Source of the DNA: Aquanectria penicillioides
Lineage: Eukaryota > Ascomycota > Sordariomycetes > Hypocreales > Nectriaceae
DNA length: 64,000 nt
Assembly: GCA_003415625.1 (NCBI GenBank)
Contig: PYIU01000001.1
Span: 3,162,746-3,226,745, forward strand
Direction: 5' to 3'
Made by a program: the position numbers and the translations under genes. Positions 21,096 to 30,872 of the stretch are shown one piece after another. The first letter of the stretch is position 1; each line of letters opens with the position of its first letter. The notes under the pieces were generated by a model. It was not told the DNA's origin. It did no database searches and saw nothing but the letters and a program-made list of their open reading frames with translations.

Positions 21096-22910
21096 TTATG
21101 GCATAGCTGTTAACAGATCATGGAACTTTTTGAAATCGGATGGGACTCCCAATCCTGTAACAGCATCCCATCCTTTAGCTGTTGCCCACCCTTCAGTCTT
21201 ATTCGTAAATTTGCATTTGTAGCTTTGTCCTTTTGCGATGTCTTGCAAAACCATTTGGACCGTCTCCGTGTACAGCCTCCGGTTCAGCCATCCAAGCACG
21301 GTCTTGCCTTGCCGTACCCGGGAGTCGTTGATCAGCGCGATCATGGCAGCAACGACAGGAGTACTTGCGCTGGTGCCTTGCAAGGTCATGGGCTGTCCGC
21401 CTTGGAATACAACGAAACTTGTCCCCACTGCGGAAATGTCCGGGACGGCGCGAAAACTGTCGTTATAGTATCCGTCCATGCGCCCGTCGAGCGCCTTCAC
21501 ATAGCCTGAAATGGCCAACCTTTGCCAATTTGGGAGCGAAAATATCTGAGAAAAACCACCCCCGCTAAAGGATGCTGCTTCAGGCGGATCCACAGCACTG
21601 CTTACAGCCCCAACGGCCGTGACCCACGGGCATGTTGCTGGAAACACTGCCATGGCGACGTCCTTGTTTGAGCCGTCGTTGGTTCGACAGTTGGAATCAC
21701 TAGAGCCTCTGGTCCCACCATCACCTGAGGCTGCCAATATAGTTGTGCCTCGGGCAGTTAGGATGCCAAACATATTGCAAACACGCCTGGCATATAGGTT
21801 CGGGACCGAGACCTCGTTATCAGCATACGAGATGGAGAGCACATGCGGAAGCTCCTTGTCTGATTTTTCGAGTAGATGTTCTACCAATTCGAGGTACGGC
21901 TCGTTGCTTGATTCTTGACTGGAGACTGCTTCACCCTTGTCATCTAGCTTGATTCCTCGACCACCTGTGAGATAGTAGGTGATGTTGACTGGAGAGGCAA
22001 TAGCCATGGCGTATTGGACGTCCAGAGCTGCCTCAATTCCCGACATTGTGAGGTTTTGTGAGCTTCTAGCACCATTGATAGTTTCGATGGAATAGTTGTA
22101 GTCGTTCGAATACAACGTTGGGGCCAAGCCTTGGAGGAACATGTCGACGTCCTGGTGATTAGAATACTCTTCGAGAAACCCAGCGATTCCCAGTCGAACG
22201 GACGACGAGGACAATGAGCCTTGGCTTGAGGAAGAAGGGATTTTATAAAGAGTTCGAAGACACTCGGGGGTTATGACCTTGCTACATGGAGCCGTCTTTC
22301 GTTTTTGTGCGGGGGAAAGGCCATAGTAATTACTTGAGCTGTTTAGATGGATCAGCATTTCCGATGTCGCCTCTTCGCTTCGGGAGGTCAGATCCTTCTT
22401 AGGGCGCATAAAATTCGCAATAGGATAAACAAAGTCGACTGCATTGAACACAGACTCTGGTACAGAGTACTGTCTTGTTCGAAGCACAGGATTGTGGGTT
22501 TCAAATCTGTAGTAGCTGAGTGTCATATTTAGGAGGGACTCAGCCTTCTGTATCGTCGTCTTCACGTGTAGCCAGTCTCTATCTTGAGATGAACTGCTAG
22601 ATAAATCATTCTTGTTCAACCATCGGAGAACTTCAGTAATGTCATCCTGGCTTGGGTTGCGAAGTGCTTGGGCTTCCTTCCGGGAAAAATGCCCGCTGCT
22701 GAAGTTGGAGTCAAGCGCAAACTTTTCCTTGACGAATCCAACGTCTGGTTGACGCAAGGCAAAGGACAATTTTATTTGTTGATAAGGATCGAGAGTTTGA
22801 TTGGTTTTAATCCAACCAGTAGGTAGGGCAGGTACTGTCTCGAGAAGCTGAAAATTCGCAGCATTTACAGCAGCTGCCAAAGCCAGAGCCACAGCGGAGA
22901 GCCTGGTCAT
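21096..22910 (-). CDS. Secreted sedolisin-family (S53) serine-carboxyl peptidase
   Basis: Encodes about 604 residues from the ATG at 22908-22910. I chose this start because it opens directly on a signal peptide (MTRLSAVALALAAAVNA); the open frame extends 64 codons further upstream without a better start. The N-terminal activation prodomain covers roughly residues 18-200. The catalytic domain has the family's Glu/Asp pair in GIEAALDVQY (E293, D297), the oxyanion Asp in ASGDGG (D397) and the nucleophile in GTSASTP (S514). The C-terminal calcium site is recognisable in WDAVTGLGVPSD. All catalytic residues are present and there is no intron, so the gene looks functional. Family members are acid tripeptidyl peptidases or endopeptidases secreted for protein nutrition; which activity applies is not decidable here. 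It sits alone among repeats, with no partner gene. Confidence 0.92.
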   Translation of the reverse strand: MTRLSAVALALAAAVNAANFQLLETVPALPTGWIKTNQTLDPYQQIKLSFALRQPDVGFVKEKFALDSNFSSGHFSRKEAQALRNPSQDDITEVLRWLNKNDLSSSSSQDRDWLHVKTTIQKAESLLNMTLSYYRFETHNPVLRTRQYSVPESVFNAVDFVYPIANFMRPKKDLTSRSEEATSEMLIHLNSSSNYYGLSPAQKRKTAPCSKVITPECLRTLYKIPSSSSQGSLSSSSVRLGIAGFLEEYSNHQDVDMFLQGLAPTLYSNDYNYSIETINGARSSQNLTMSGIEAALDVQYAMAIASPVNITYYLTGGRGIKLDDKGEAVSSQESSNEPYLELVEHLLEKSDKELPHVLSISYADNEVSVPNLYARRVCNMFGILTARGTTILAASGDGGTRGSSDSNCRTNDGSNKDVAMAVFPATCPWVTAVGAVSSAVDPPEAASFSGGGFSQIFSLPNWQRLAISGYVKALDGRMDGYYNDSFRAVPDISAVGTSFVVFQGGQPMTLQGTSASTPVVAAMIALINDSRVRQGKTVLGWLNRRLYTETVQMVLQDIAKGQSYKCKFTNKTEGWATAKGWDAVTGLGVPSDFKKFHDLLTAMP

Positions 22911-24229
22911 GAATAACATTATAACCGTAGGTTGTATTTGCATCGAGCAAAATCCGAGAATCTTGCAGTTGTAATCAGGACAGTTTATCACAATAGACGA
23001 AAGTAACAACGACAAAGCTGTCAGAGTGGGAGAAATGCCGGAGTGAATGAAAGAGAAAATGAAGAATGTGAAAAAAAGAAGTGCAAAAGAAGAAGCTTCC
23101 AAGGAGAGATAAAATTCAAAGATTTAAAGAACGAAAGAATATAATGAAGAAAAATGACCGACAAGCTTCGGTAGAGATGAAACGAGAAAAGAGCTGCCTT
23201 GCACTTAGTTCTTCTGTATTCTCACAAGATTTTGACTCTGTAAGATTGAGGAATATTACAAAAAAGAACAATGATAAGAAGGGTTCTATGAGTAAATCGT
23301 GATCTTTATAAGTGTCAAGTCGTTGTTATGAATAGTGAGGCCCAGTGCCTTTAATATCTGGATATTGATCAAGGGTGAGAAAAGCTGGATGTATATTTTG
23401 ATAGGAGCGTATTAAAACATGCCACTTGGCTAAACCAGCTTCAAAATGTTTCAAAAGAACATAGTATCCGTCAGTTACACTATACGTGCGACTGAGGGGA
23501 AGCCAGTGTAGCAAGATAAATCGAATCATTGCAAGGCAGTGCAGTCTGAGAGCCAACAGCATCAAATCTTCAGTGGTCGAACCAAACAAGATCAAGGTTA
23601 ATAAGGGCAAGGGATTCGTTGTGACGAGTATTGGGGCGCAGTGTAGCTTAGCGGATGATGACTAGGGCTAGTTTTGCAAGAGTGTTTGGCTGATGCATAT
23701 GTAAATGCTACAATGTGAACAGTTTCACGTTATCAGCTCTGCAGATGCGACGTATATAAGATAACACTGTGGAATAGATATCGAAATGAGAGAAACAAGT
23801 CGATCTTTGAAATAGTATTCTTGAAAATATTTTTGTTGGGCTGTTGAGGGTTTGTTGAAAAGTCTTCAGGCTACTTAATGTAGTACGTCAATGGGTATTA
23901 CGAGCCAGTCTTCTTACACATATCTTATCGGGCCCGTTTTGAAGGTTTTACAAATGAGTATCAAATCAACCCAAAGTGCAAATCATTAATTGTAACAAAA
24001 GTCAGCTACTACTAGTTACATATTCCTGCTTCTCTCATGGTTCCTGAAATTGGCTATTGTACTTTTGGTAGCCATCCTAGTCAATGTCCATGCGCAGCAA
24101 ATATCCAAGGAAACAGAAAATCCTAACATTCTTTGACAGTCCAGTATTCTATATGAGGACACCATGTCGTGTCGCTCTACTGGCAGATCAAATTGTTGTT
24201 TTGGGCAGGGTAGCATTCTAGATTATTCA
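22911..24229. other. Protease upstream region and AT-rich spacer
   Basis: Purine-rich sequence at about 23050-23300 lies upstream of the protease gene and probably contains its promoter and leader. Beyond it the spacer is AT-rich, with no domain-bearing frame. The 94-codon frame at 23326-23610 (minus) has no recognisable feature. Confidence 0.5.
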
Positions 24230-24581
24230 TTAGTCATAAAAGATCATAGGGCGGCCTATAAGCAGGTGTTTCGTACTGCCAGTAGTGATAGGAGAGTCAC
24301 TAGAGGGTCCGGAATAGAACTTGCAGCTCGAGCCCCCTTGTGGCTGCAGTTTTTAGGACAGTTACAGGCATGGAATAGAGCAAGGGGTGTCAGTCGCTCT
24401 GTTATGTTAGTGGAGAGTGAGATCAGAATGCGTTACCGGGGTCAGTGGCAATTGCAACCTCTCGTTCGACGAGCAGCTCATTTTCAGGTGCGTTGGCCAC
24501 CTCGTTGGCAATTTGGGTAGCCAGGGACAACCCAGCGGAAAAAAGAGCCATGGTGGCGATGGTAGCAGTTTGGAAAAGCAT
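24230..24581 (-). pseudogene. Degenerate paralogue of the small secreted cysteine-rich protein at 28.0 kb
   Basis: The minus strand opens at 24581 with a signal-peptide exon (MLFQTATIATMALFSAGLS) closely matching the exon of the gene at 28014, including the pro-region block LLVEREVAIAT. A donor GTAACG follows at 24436. The next AG (24399) would make an intron of only 38 bp, and the acceptor at the position used by the 28-kb copy is absent. The second exon keeps HACNC, SSCKFYSG and SSDS, but the frame shifts inside a run of five C (plus strand about 24332-24336) between HKG and SSCK. One additional C would restore the alignment. It is therefore either a decayed duplicate or partly a sequence-error artefact. 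The mature family domain is a small cysteine-rich secreted peptide of unknown role. Confidence 0.6.
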
Positions 24582-24620
24582 ATTGATAGGAGAATGAGTG
24601 CTGGGATATCAAAGGGTAGT

Positions 24621-25003
24621 TTGTTGGTGGAAGGGGACACTGGCCAAAACACATACCCCACCCAGAAGGGTATAGGGTAAGCGGATTCGGTGATGACCGA
24701 ATAGCCTTTCCAAGCAGCTGCGAACAACTTGGGAGAGTGTTAGAGCATCTGATCAGAAGCTCTGGAGTGCCCCTAAAAGAAAAAGAAAAAGGAATATATG
24801 GCGGGAGGGCATAAATAAAGGAATGTCATAAGGGGGCTGCACCGGGACTTCAATCGAGTCCAAATGCAAGGAATTCAGGATCTCAAAAATAAGAATTAGT
24901 TGGAGAAAACTGCCTGTTCATTTCCTATGTCTCTGTGGTCCCTTTTATCTTCCTTGACCAACCTGATAACAGATTGATCCACATTACCCTAGACCCCAAC
25001 TCA
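24621..25003 (-). mobile_element. Element B, copy 2 (383 bp, uninterrupted)
   Basis: Inverted relative to copy 1 at 17698-18355. It is flanked by perfect 5-bp duplications GTAGT at 24616-24620 and 25004-25008. On the minus strand it reads TGAGTTGGGG...CCACCAACAA. It contains no reading frame. It lies immediately upstream of the decayed secreted-protein locus (24230-24581) and could have supplied or displaced its promoter. Confidence 0.8.
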
Positions 25004-25008
25004 GTAGT

Positions 25009-26292
25009 GATGGTGTCTTTGGTTGTCTGGGGAAAGAGTGGTTGCTATGACATTGATGATGGTGGTAAGAAATGGTGGTAAAAGGTGCTGGATAACATCT
25101 TTCACATCATTTCGGCATCATTGGTTCCATAATTTCCTATTCGCTATCCATGGAAATTGCAGGCATACAGTCAAGGTGGATAGTATGAACCTGTTGGCTT
25201 AGGACTCCGTTGGTCCGAAAAATGGCGCACAAGACACTGGCGAGGCTAAATTTGTAACATGGCTGTGTCCATGAAAGTTGTTGCTCCAGTCATTGCGTGA
25301 AATCATTTTCAGGGGCTATTCGGGAAGCTCGGCATGTTTGCCACTCCGTTTACCATGTTTACGAACCCTGCTAATTGATAGCGGCCAACAATATGGTCGA
25401 GAAGGATAGAATCCTAAAATCCAAGCCTTAAGAATTGATTGCATATCGGTTTGGAATTAAGCAACCCAATGTCACGAGACGATGGTCGGACAAAAAGGAG
25501 AAATGGCGTTAGGAGACGATCGGGAAAGAATGAGAGTGGAAAGTAACGTTTCGGGTACAGACTTTTTGTCACATTTTTCTTAATGAAGCGATGGTATAGC
25601 TTTAAGCAAAAAGGATTCGTAGGATGACGGGTAGTCAATAGCCAACATGCTTTGGGGGCTATGCTGGTGGACGAATTACCGAACAAGCGAAGGTGTTACA
25701 GCTAACCGTTTTGAAAATGCACCTTCGAAGCTACATCACAAAATGACTATCTGTGCTCATATATTCGCATCTCTGCTGAAACTGCGCGTCGCTTATATGA
25801 CGATTGGTGAAGGAACTCAAATCTAACGCTAGACTTCTGCTGTTGGTCATCATGTTGTGTTTGCAGGGTTCACAGAGCGTCTGGTTTTGTCCATTTGTCG
25901 GAAATTGCGGAACGAAACATGGAAAGGGCCTTTTGGAACAACTGAGGCTATGTTAATCCTTTTTAATATATTCTTGTGAGCTATTTCGGATTCCTAATCA
26001 CGTATTTTGTGATGTTGCGTTGCGTTCTCTAAATGTTGGGTCTTCGGACTCATCATTCGCGTGCCGTATGGACTACCCTGTAGTGACATTCTACTCTGAT
26101 GGACGATACCAGAACATGACTGAAAAAGATCTGTTCGTATTATATCTTGTAGGGAAACTTTCGTTGAAAATTATAAATAGGTGAACCTATCCGGCTCCGT
26201 GAATATGAACTTTTGGGATACCAACACTCCTAATTCAACGTCGGAAATACTACAATCCCAAGCTCCTTTTGCGTTTACGAAAATCGGAAAAC
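25009..26292. other. Spacer with promoter of the following gene
   Basis: No gene is seen in 25009-26100. The 90-codon frame on the minus strand (25414-25686) has no recognisable feature. A TATA-like TTATAAATA lies near 26169-26178, about 120 bases upstream of the ATG at 26293, and fits as the core promoter of that gene. Confidence 0.5.
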
Positions 26293-26699
26293 ATGAAGGC
26301 CTTCAATACTCTCTCTACCATGGCATTCTCTTTTGCCATAGTTACCGGTGCCTTTGGCGCGGTCATTGCTGATCGATCTGAAGAAGGCCCTGGGAATGTT
26401 GAGCGCGAAGCCGCCTGGGATGCTCCTAGTGGTGTAAGTCTTTTATAGTGCCCATTACAGTCTTATCATACTAGAAACTGAATTCTCAATCAAATTTCTA
26501 GCTTTGCCTCGCTGGATCTCAGTCTTGTGCTCTCATGGGTTCACCTTGGGCTTGTATTTGCTCGGGTTATCATCCGGTAAGGCCGCAGCCAATCCTTGCT
26601 TGGCCTATTAAAGCTAACTTCATTATTTCCCAGTGTACGGCAACTGGAAACATCTGCATCTACAACCAAGATGGGCTCGGTATTTGTCATTGCAATTAA
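26293..26699 (+). CDS. Small secreted cysteine-rich protein (93 aa, three exons)
   Basis: I assembled this gene by hand from three short exons: 26293-26433, 26502-26576 and 26634-26699. Both introns are phase 0 with good signals: GTAAGT...TTCTAG (68 bp) and GTAAGG...GCTAAC...CCCAG (57 bp). The product starts with a signal peptide (AFSFAIVTGAFGAVIA), followed by a short pro-region containing NVEREAAW. A compact mature domain has eight cysteines spaced C-x6-C-x8-C-x-C-x5-C-x6-C-x9-C-x-C, ending GICHCN. It resembles fungal effector-like or antimicrobial small secreted proteins in general architecture, but I do not recognise the family. The signal-pro-ERE-cysteine layout matches the locus at 28014 and its decayed copy at 24581, so the three may be one diverged local family. 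Intron-exon coherence makes coding likely. Confidence 0.75.
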
Positions 26700-28013
26700 A
26701 AGGTGGAGCCGGCGGTTGGTTGAAGGGCGTCCATTGACGAGGAGAGCTCGTTGGTGTGCGAGAGGGGTGTTTATGGAAGTTGGGATTTAAGTTGGAGGGT
26801 CTTTTTGAGTCCTAGATAGTACAATGAAGCAGTGTTGGGAAATGTCTGGCTTCTGGTGTCCTATGTTCCGAAGCCACGTTTGATCATGCTAGGCTGTTTA
26901 GACACTCGTAATTGTGAGTAGCAGCGGTAACTTTGCTGTGATCCCAAGTTTCACTATTCGGGGTACGAACGATCTTCCTTCTGATTTCATAAGTCCTCTT
27001 TTTCATCTTGTCATGTCACCCACCAATTCTAGAATATCCTCCGTGTAGATTGAATCCTCCATATCATTTTGGAGGGTACTATAGAAATCAAATGATGCTT
27101 CCAAGCGAGGGCGGCACAGTGGGACCCTCTACAGTTGTTATGAAACTCAACGGGGCGATTGGTCTCTCCGTAAAATGATCGAACTAAATTCAATCAAAAC
27201 CAAGTACGAGCACCATCCCCTTTTTGGAATCATGTTTTTTCCCAAGAATACACTACCTCAATACTTGGGGCAAGAACTTGTGCTACTCATGAATCCACTA
27301 TTGTTTTGGGGATTGTTTAAAATCATAGCCAACTTGGACAATTTTGATAGCCACTGTTGGCTGGGTCTGTTGGGCATACGTCCATACCAACGTCTGTTGG
27401 CTCACCACACATATCATCAACTCCTGGAGGATTAAGATAGGCCTATATGTTCAATAGCACTCTAGATGGCGCACTCTTCTCATTCTCACAGCCACACCAT
27501 CCTCCCAACACAACTCGTGATAATTCGGTACCTCGGCTATGAATGTCAACTAAATGTCTTTTAATTTGCATACCACCAAAAGTTGCATGGTTTAATTTGT
27601 AGGATACTAGTTTTGGCCTATGGTAGCAAGTATCAGCAGGGTCAGTCGGCTATGGTGCATGAGTAAACGGTCATTTGCCCATAACAACCCACATGATACC
27701 CTAACCCACAATGATCCTCCATACGAGACTATTTCGATCCGCATGCGACTTCCATGGCCCATTCATCAACCAACAAACTCAATGGGTATGTTGGATCTGT
27801 TTGTCGAATGTGTCTCATTAGTCATCACATGATGCACACACACAGCAGGAATTTCAACTATAGGCGGCGAACATATAAAGTCTCGAACAACTTGTTCATA
27901 AAGTAAGTTCTATACCAACAAGCAATCAACCAATCAACAACTACTCCCTTCAATCTCCACGACTTCAAGGCCTTCATTTTCTGCTATCTTTACGAACTTG
28001 CTATCTTCTCAGA
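26700..28013. other. Spacer; promoter of the next gene at its right end
   Basis: No gene is supported in 26700-27850. At 27870-28010 a typical fungal promoter appears: a TATA-like ATATAAAG near 27873, then CAAC/CAATC-rich and CT-rich leader sequence up to the ATG at 28014. Confidence 0.5.
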
Positions 28014-28355
28014 ATGCTTTGCCGAACTGCTACCATCGCTGGAATGACCTTTTTCTCCGCTGGCCTTTCTGGGGCCATCCCTATTACCAATGAGATTGCC
28101 AATGCGCCTAGCGATAAGCTGCTCTTTGAGCGAGAGGTCGCAATTGCTACGAGCCTGGTACATGTCACATAGTCCATCTTGTTGGATGCGAGCTAACGCG
28201 GGGGTATTTCAGTTCACGCATGCAACTGCCGCAACTGCGGCCATAAGAAGTGCTCCAGCTGCAAGTTTTATTCCGGACTATCCAGCGATTCTTCCATTAC
28301 CAGCGGGAGGAAGACATATCTAAACAGGTTTTATAGTGAGACTTGTCTTTACTAA
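28014..28355 (+). CDS. Small secreted cysteine-rich protein, one frameshift at the exon end
   Basis: Exon 1 (28014-28157) encodes a signal peptide (TIAGMTFFSAGLSGAIP) and a pro-region with LLFEREVAIAT. An intron at 28158-28212 has donor GTACAT, branch GAGCTAAC and acceptor TTTCAG. Exon 2, read in the frame conserved with the 24-kb paralogue, gives HACNCRNCGHKKCSSCKFYSG and ends at TAA 28353-28355. That frame needs a phase-1 donor, but exon 1 as written ends in phase 0. One extra C in GAGCC^TGG (around 28155) fixes this and also matches the paralogue. Without it, the product would instead continue in a cysteine-free frame to 28323 (84 aa). Predicted length with the correction is about 95 aa, with a C-x-C-x2-C-x4-C-x2-C cluster that could bind metal. 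The family is unknown. Confidence 0.6.
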
Positions 28356-28599
28356 GATACCTCGCAGAATGTTACCCTGCTCAGAACAACATTTTGGCTG
28401 CCAGTAGAGGGGAATGAATGCGATTCTAACCAGTTGGTTTGGCTTAGAAACCAGTATCCGTCGTCTCAGGGTTTATTCCTTCATCAAATGTTTCGGTTGA
28501 TTAGTTCCACTCAAATACATTACCAGAGAAATCTAGGATTTGCTGAACGATTTAAGATTAATAGTTACCTATTGTTGGTTCCTTAGGATGTAGGCATCA

Positions 28600-28773
28600 A
28601 GGCATTTAGGATGACGGTTTCAGACGAGTAAGGGATTAGGCTTGTCTAAGCCCAGCATGAAGCAAGCTCTCTTTGAGCGAAATGCCCTTCCCCCTCCTCC
28701 AAGAGAGAGATAAAGATAGAGATAATATGAGAACAAACTACCCATTGCATGCAGTAACCCCAGCCTGCCGACA
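28600..28773 (-). repeat. Repeat family E, inverted copy 1
   Basis: On the minus strand it starts TGTCGGCAGG and shares GGGGTTACTGCATGCA plus scattered downstream blocks (GACAAGCCT) with 32104-32260 on the plus strand. The outer left boundary is uncertain. The TGTC start suggests an LTR fragment. The two copies face each other across the dead pectin lyase gene. Confidence 0.5.
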
Positions 28774-29511
28774 GCTATAGTCAATTCATGTCAAAATCAA
28801 TGAGTTTGATGCGAAAAGGGTGGTATACTGGTCACAGTAGGGTCACAAAAAAGGGTAAGAAGAAGGATGATTCTCTAGACTCGGCTGGTGCCTGAGGCAC
28901 CGGCAGGCGGTTTTCCACATCAGAGTTCAATTGTATTTATCTACCTACCTTGAGTTAGTATCCGCTAGTGAAATGAATATATCCTTTTCTACTCCATGAC
29001 ACGAGTAATTAAGTTGATAGTTACATACAAAATTCATATACGTATGTAAATAGTAGATCTGTCTAAAATAGAAAAAGCTTAGGGGTGTATCGCCTCCAAT
29101 TAACATGTTTGAGAAACGAGACAGCAAGTTATTGCAAGACCACTTTTAGCTACACGGCAACGATGTACTGCTCATCAAGGTAGCAGCTTTTTTTACTTAC
29201 CCACTGATGTACCTGAGCCAACCAGCCCCTGGCTGTCACTCGTAAAAATTACTCTACCACTGTATCCGTCTCATATTCACGTCTGCCCTCCATGAAAAAT
29301 TCCACAGAATACATATCACACCTAGCAAATAGCAAGAGACATCAATCACCAAATGTGCAGACCTCGACTGGCATGAGGATCAAATTAGCAACCCACGCAC
29401 CCGTTCTCCTTTAACTTAGATCCTGACCCCTCTTTCCCCCGCACCGACCAAGGCTAGCGATAGTAGATGTAGATGATCGTATTTTGGAGCTAGTGGGCTC
29501 GATCGCGGCTT
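28774..29511. other. Spacer
   Basis: AT-rich sequence with only short shadow frames; nothing supported. The pectin lyase remnant begins at its right end on the minus strand. Confidence 0.5.
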
Positions 29512-30872
29512 CTATCGTGCACGACTCGGAAATAACGGACATGACAAAGGTTGTATAACGAATTGACGAAGGGGTGAGTTGGGCTTAGACCAAGCAGATG
29601 AGATAGTGAGGGTAGGAATAGAGAAAGAAGTAGATGTTGGGGTGGGCGAAGGGGCCATAGTTGCGCGGGTCTTCCCAACCATAGACTTGGACACAATATC
29701 GGAGGTAGCTGATACCAGCTTGCCATTGCCGGCATTCTTCGAGGTGTTAGACGGGGCTTCGGTAGCAGCCACTTCGTTAGCAATGGATAGGCCAGTGAAG
29801 TCGGAAAAGAATGAGGTATGAGTAAAATTGACATCGCCGTTAGAGTTCTGGAGGATGTTGACTTCACATGGTCGGCCGGAGGCGGGTTTGCACTCCACGT
29901 TTTTGGTGGCAAACTTGGTAGGCAGAATTGAGCTGAGTTACATCCATGAAGGTGTTGCCCTTATAAATACTCCTGGCAGTAGTTGTTCCGCCCTCAAGGG
30001 TGTCCATCGATGTCTTCCCACACATTGTTCACAGCATGTAAAAGGGTTCCGCCACTTGAGGCAGGGCCTCTACCAGCTGTGTGGTAGACGAAGTTTTTTT
30101 CATGGTAATCTCGTCCGCGGCGCCGACCACCTCAAAGGTCCAGTAATGGTAGCCGTTACATCCTGTCAAGGGCGAGACCCCGTTGATGAAATTGTTGAAG
30201 AGGGTGATACGAGTACTGGTACCCCAGCCAAAAACAGAATGCTGGCGGCCGATGCGAGCAGTCTAATGTTCCCCATTTAGCAAATCAAGAGGAGGTCGCC
30301 GGAAGGGCAAATCAACTCGCAGTGACATGGTCAACCCAAATAAGGGCAAAACCATCAAATTAAATTGCATCACCACCCCAAACATAATTCGGGTTCAAGT
30401 CTCTGACTTGAATGTTCTGGACAATGAAGTTCGAGCAACCACCACGCATTCTCAAGCCCTTGCGCTTGATAACTCCCTTGTCACCAACGCCAATACCAGT
30501 TTTATTTGACCCAACATCAATGAGCACTCCAAAAACTCTCTACCAGGCGCCTGCCTCCGAAGTTGAGGTGGTACAATCATCTTGGATGATTATCTGGCAA
30601 GCTGAACCGATAACCCAGTTGGCGCAAACGTTTCCCGACTCTGTGCCTTCAGAGTCATTGTAGTTGAACTATTTAGAGAGAACAATCACACGGGCCTTGT
30701 TGTCCGTGAGCATCTCAGTAAACGCATCTATGGTATCTAGGTAAACCGGCGTGGCATCTCCGCTCCCAGTGACACCCGCTGCTAATCTTGCGGTGGCCCC
30801 AACAACTGTCTGCGATGCGGCAATATGCACTAGACCCACTAGCCCCAAGAGAATGATTGAAGGTATCTTCAT
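29512..30872 (-). pseudogene. Pectin lyase (PL1) pseudogene
   Basis: The minus strand opens at 30872 with a signal peptide (MKIPSIILLGLVGLVHIAAS) and then the family's N-terminal block AAGVTGSGDATPVY...ARVIVLSK. Recognisable parts follow in broken frames: [32 protein letters not shown], a probable intron, TARIGRQH, ITLFNNFINGVSPLTG, GYHYW, FVYHTAGRGP, LLHAVNNVW and the C-terminal NVECKPASGRPCEVN with a Ser/Thr-rich tail. At least three in-frame stops occur where relatives plausibly have Gln (TAG, TAG, TAA), as expected from CpA-to-TpA (RIP-type) change. There are also at least three frameshifts, near GYHYW, GHP and NVECK. The intact enzyme would be secreted and cleave pectin by beta-elimination; this copy cannot. 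Confidence 0.85.

Noticed and set aside
28090..28323. Open frame covering exon 2 of the 28-kb gene in a cysteine-free frame
   Set aside because: Comparison with the 24-kb paralogue shows that the conserved frame is the cysteine-rich one ending at 28355; kept only as an alternative reading.
29512..30872. Functional pectin lyase with introns
   Set aside because: Introns can explain at most one gap (before TARIGRQH). Three in-frame stops and several frameshifts inside conserved blocks remain.
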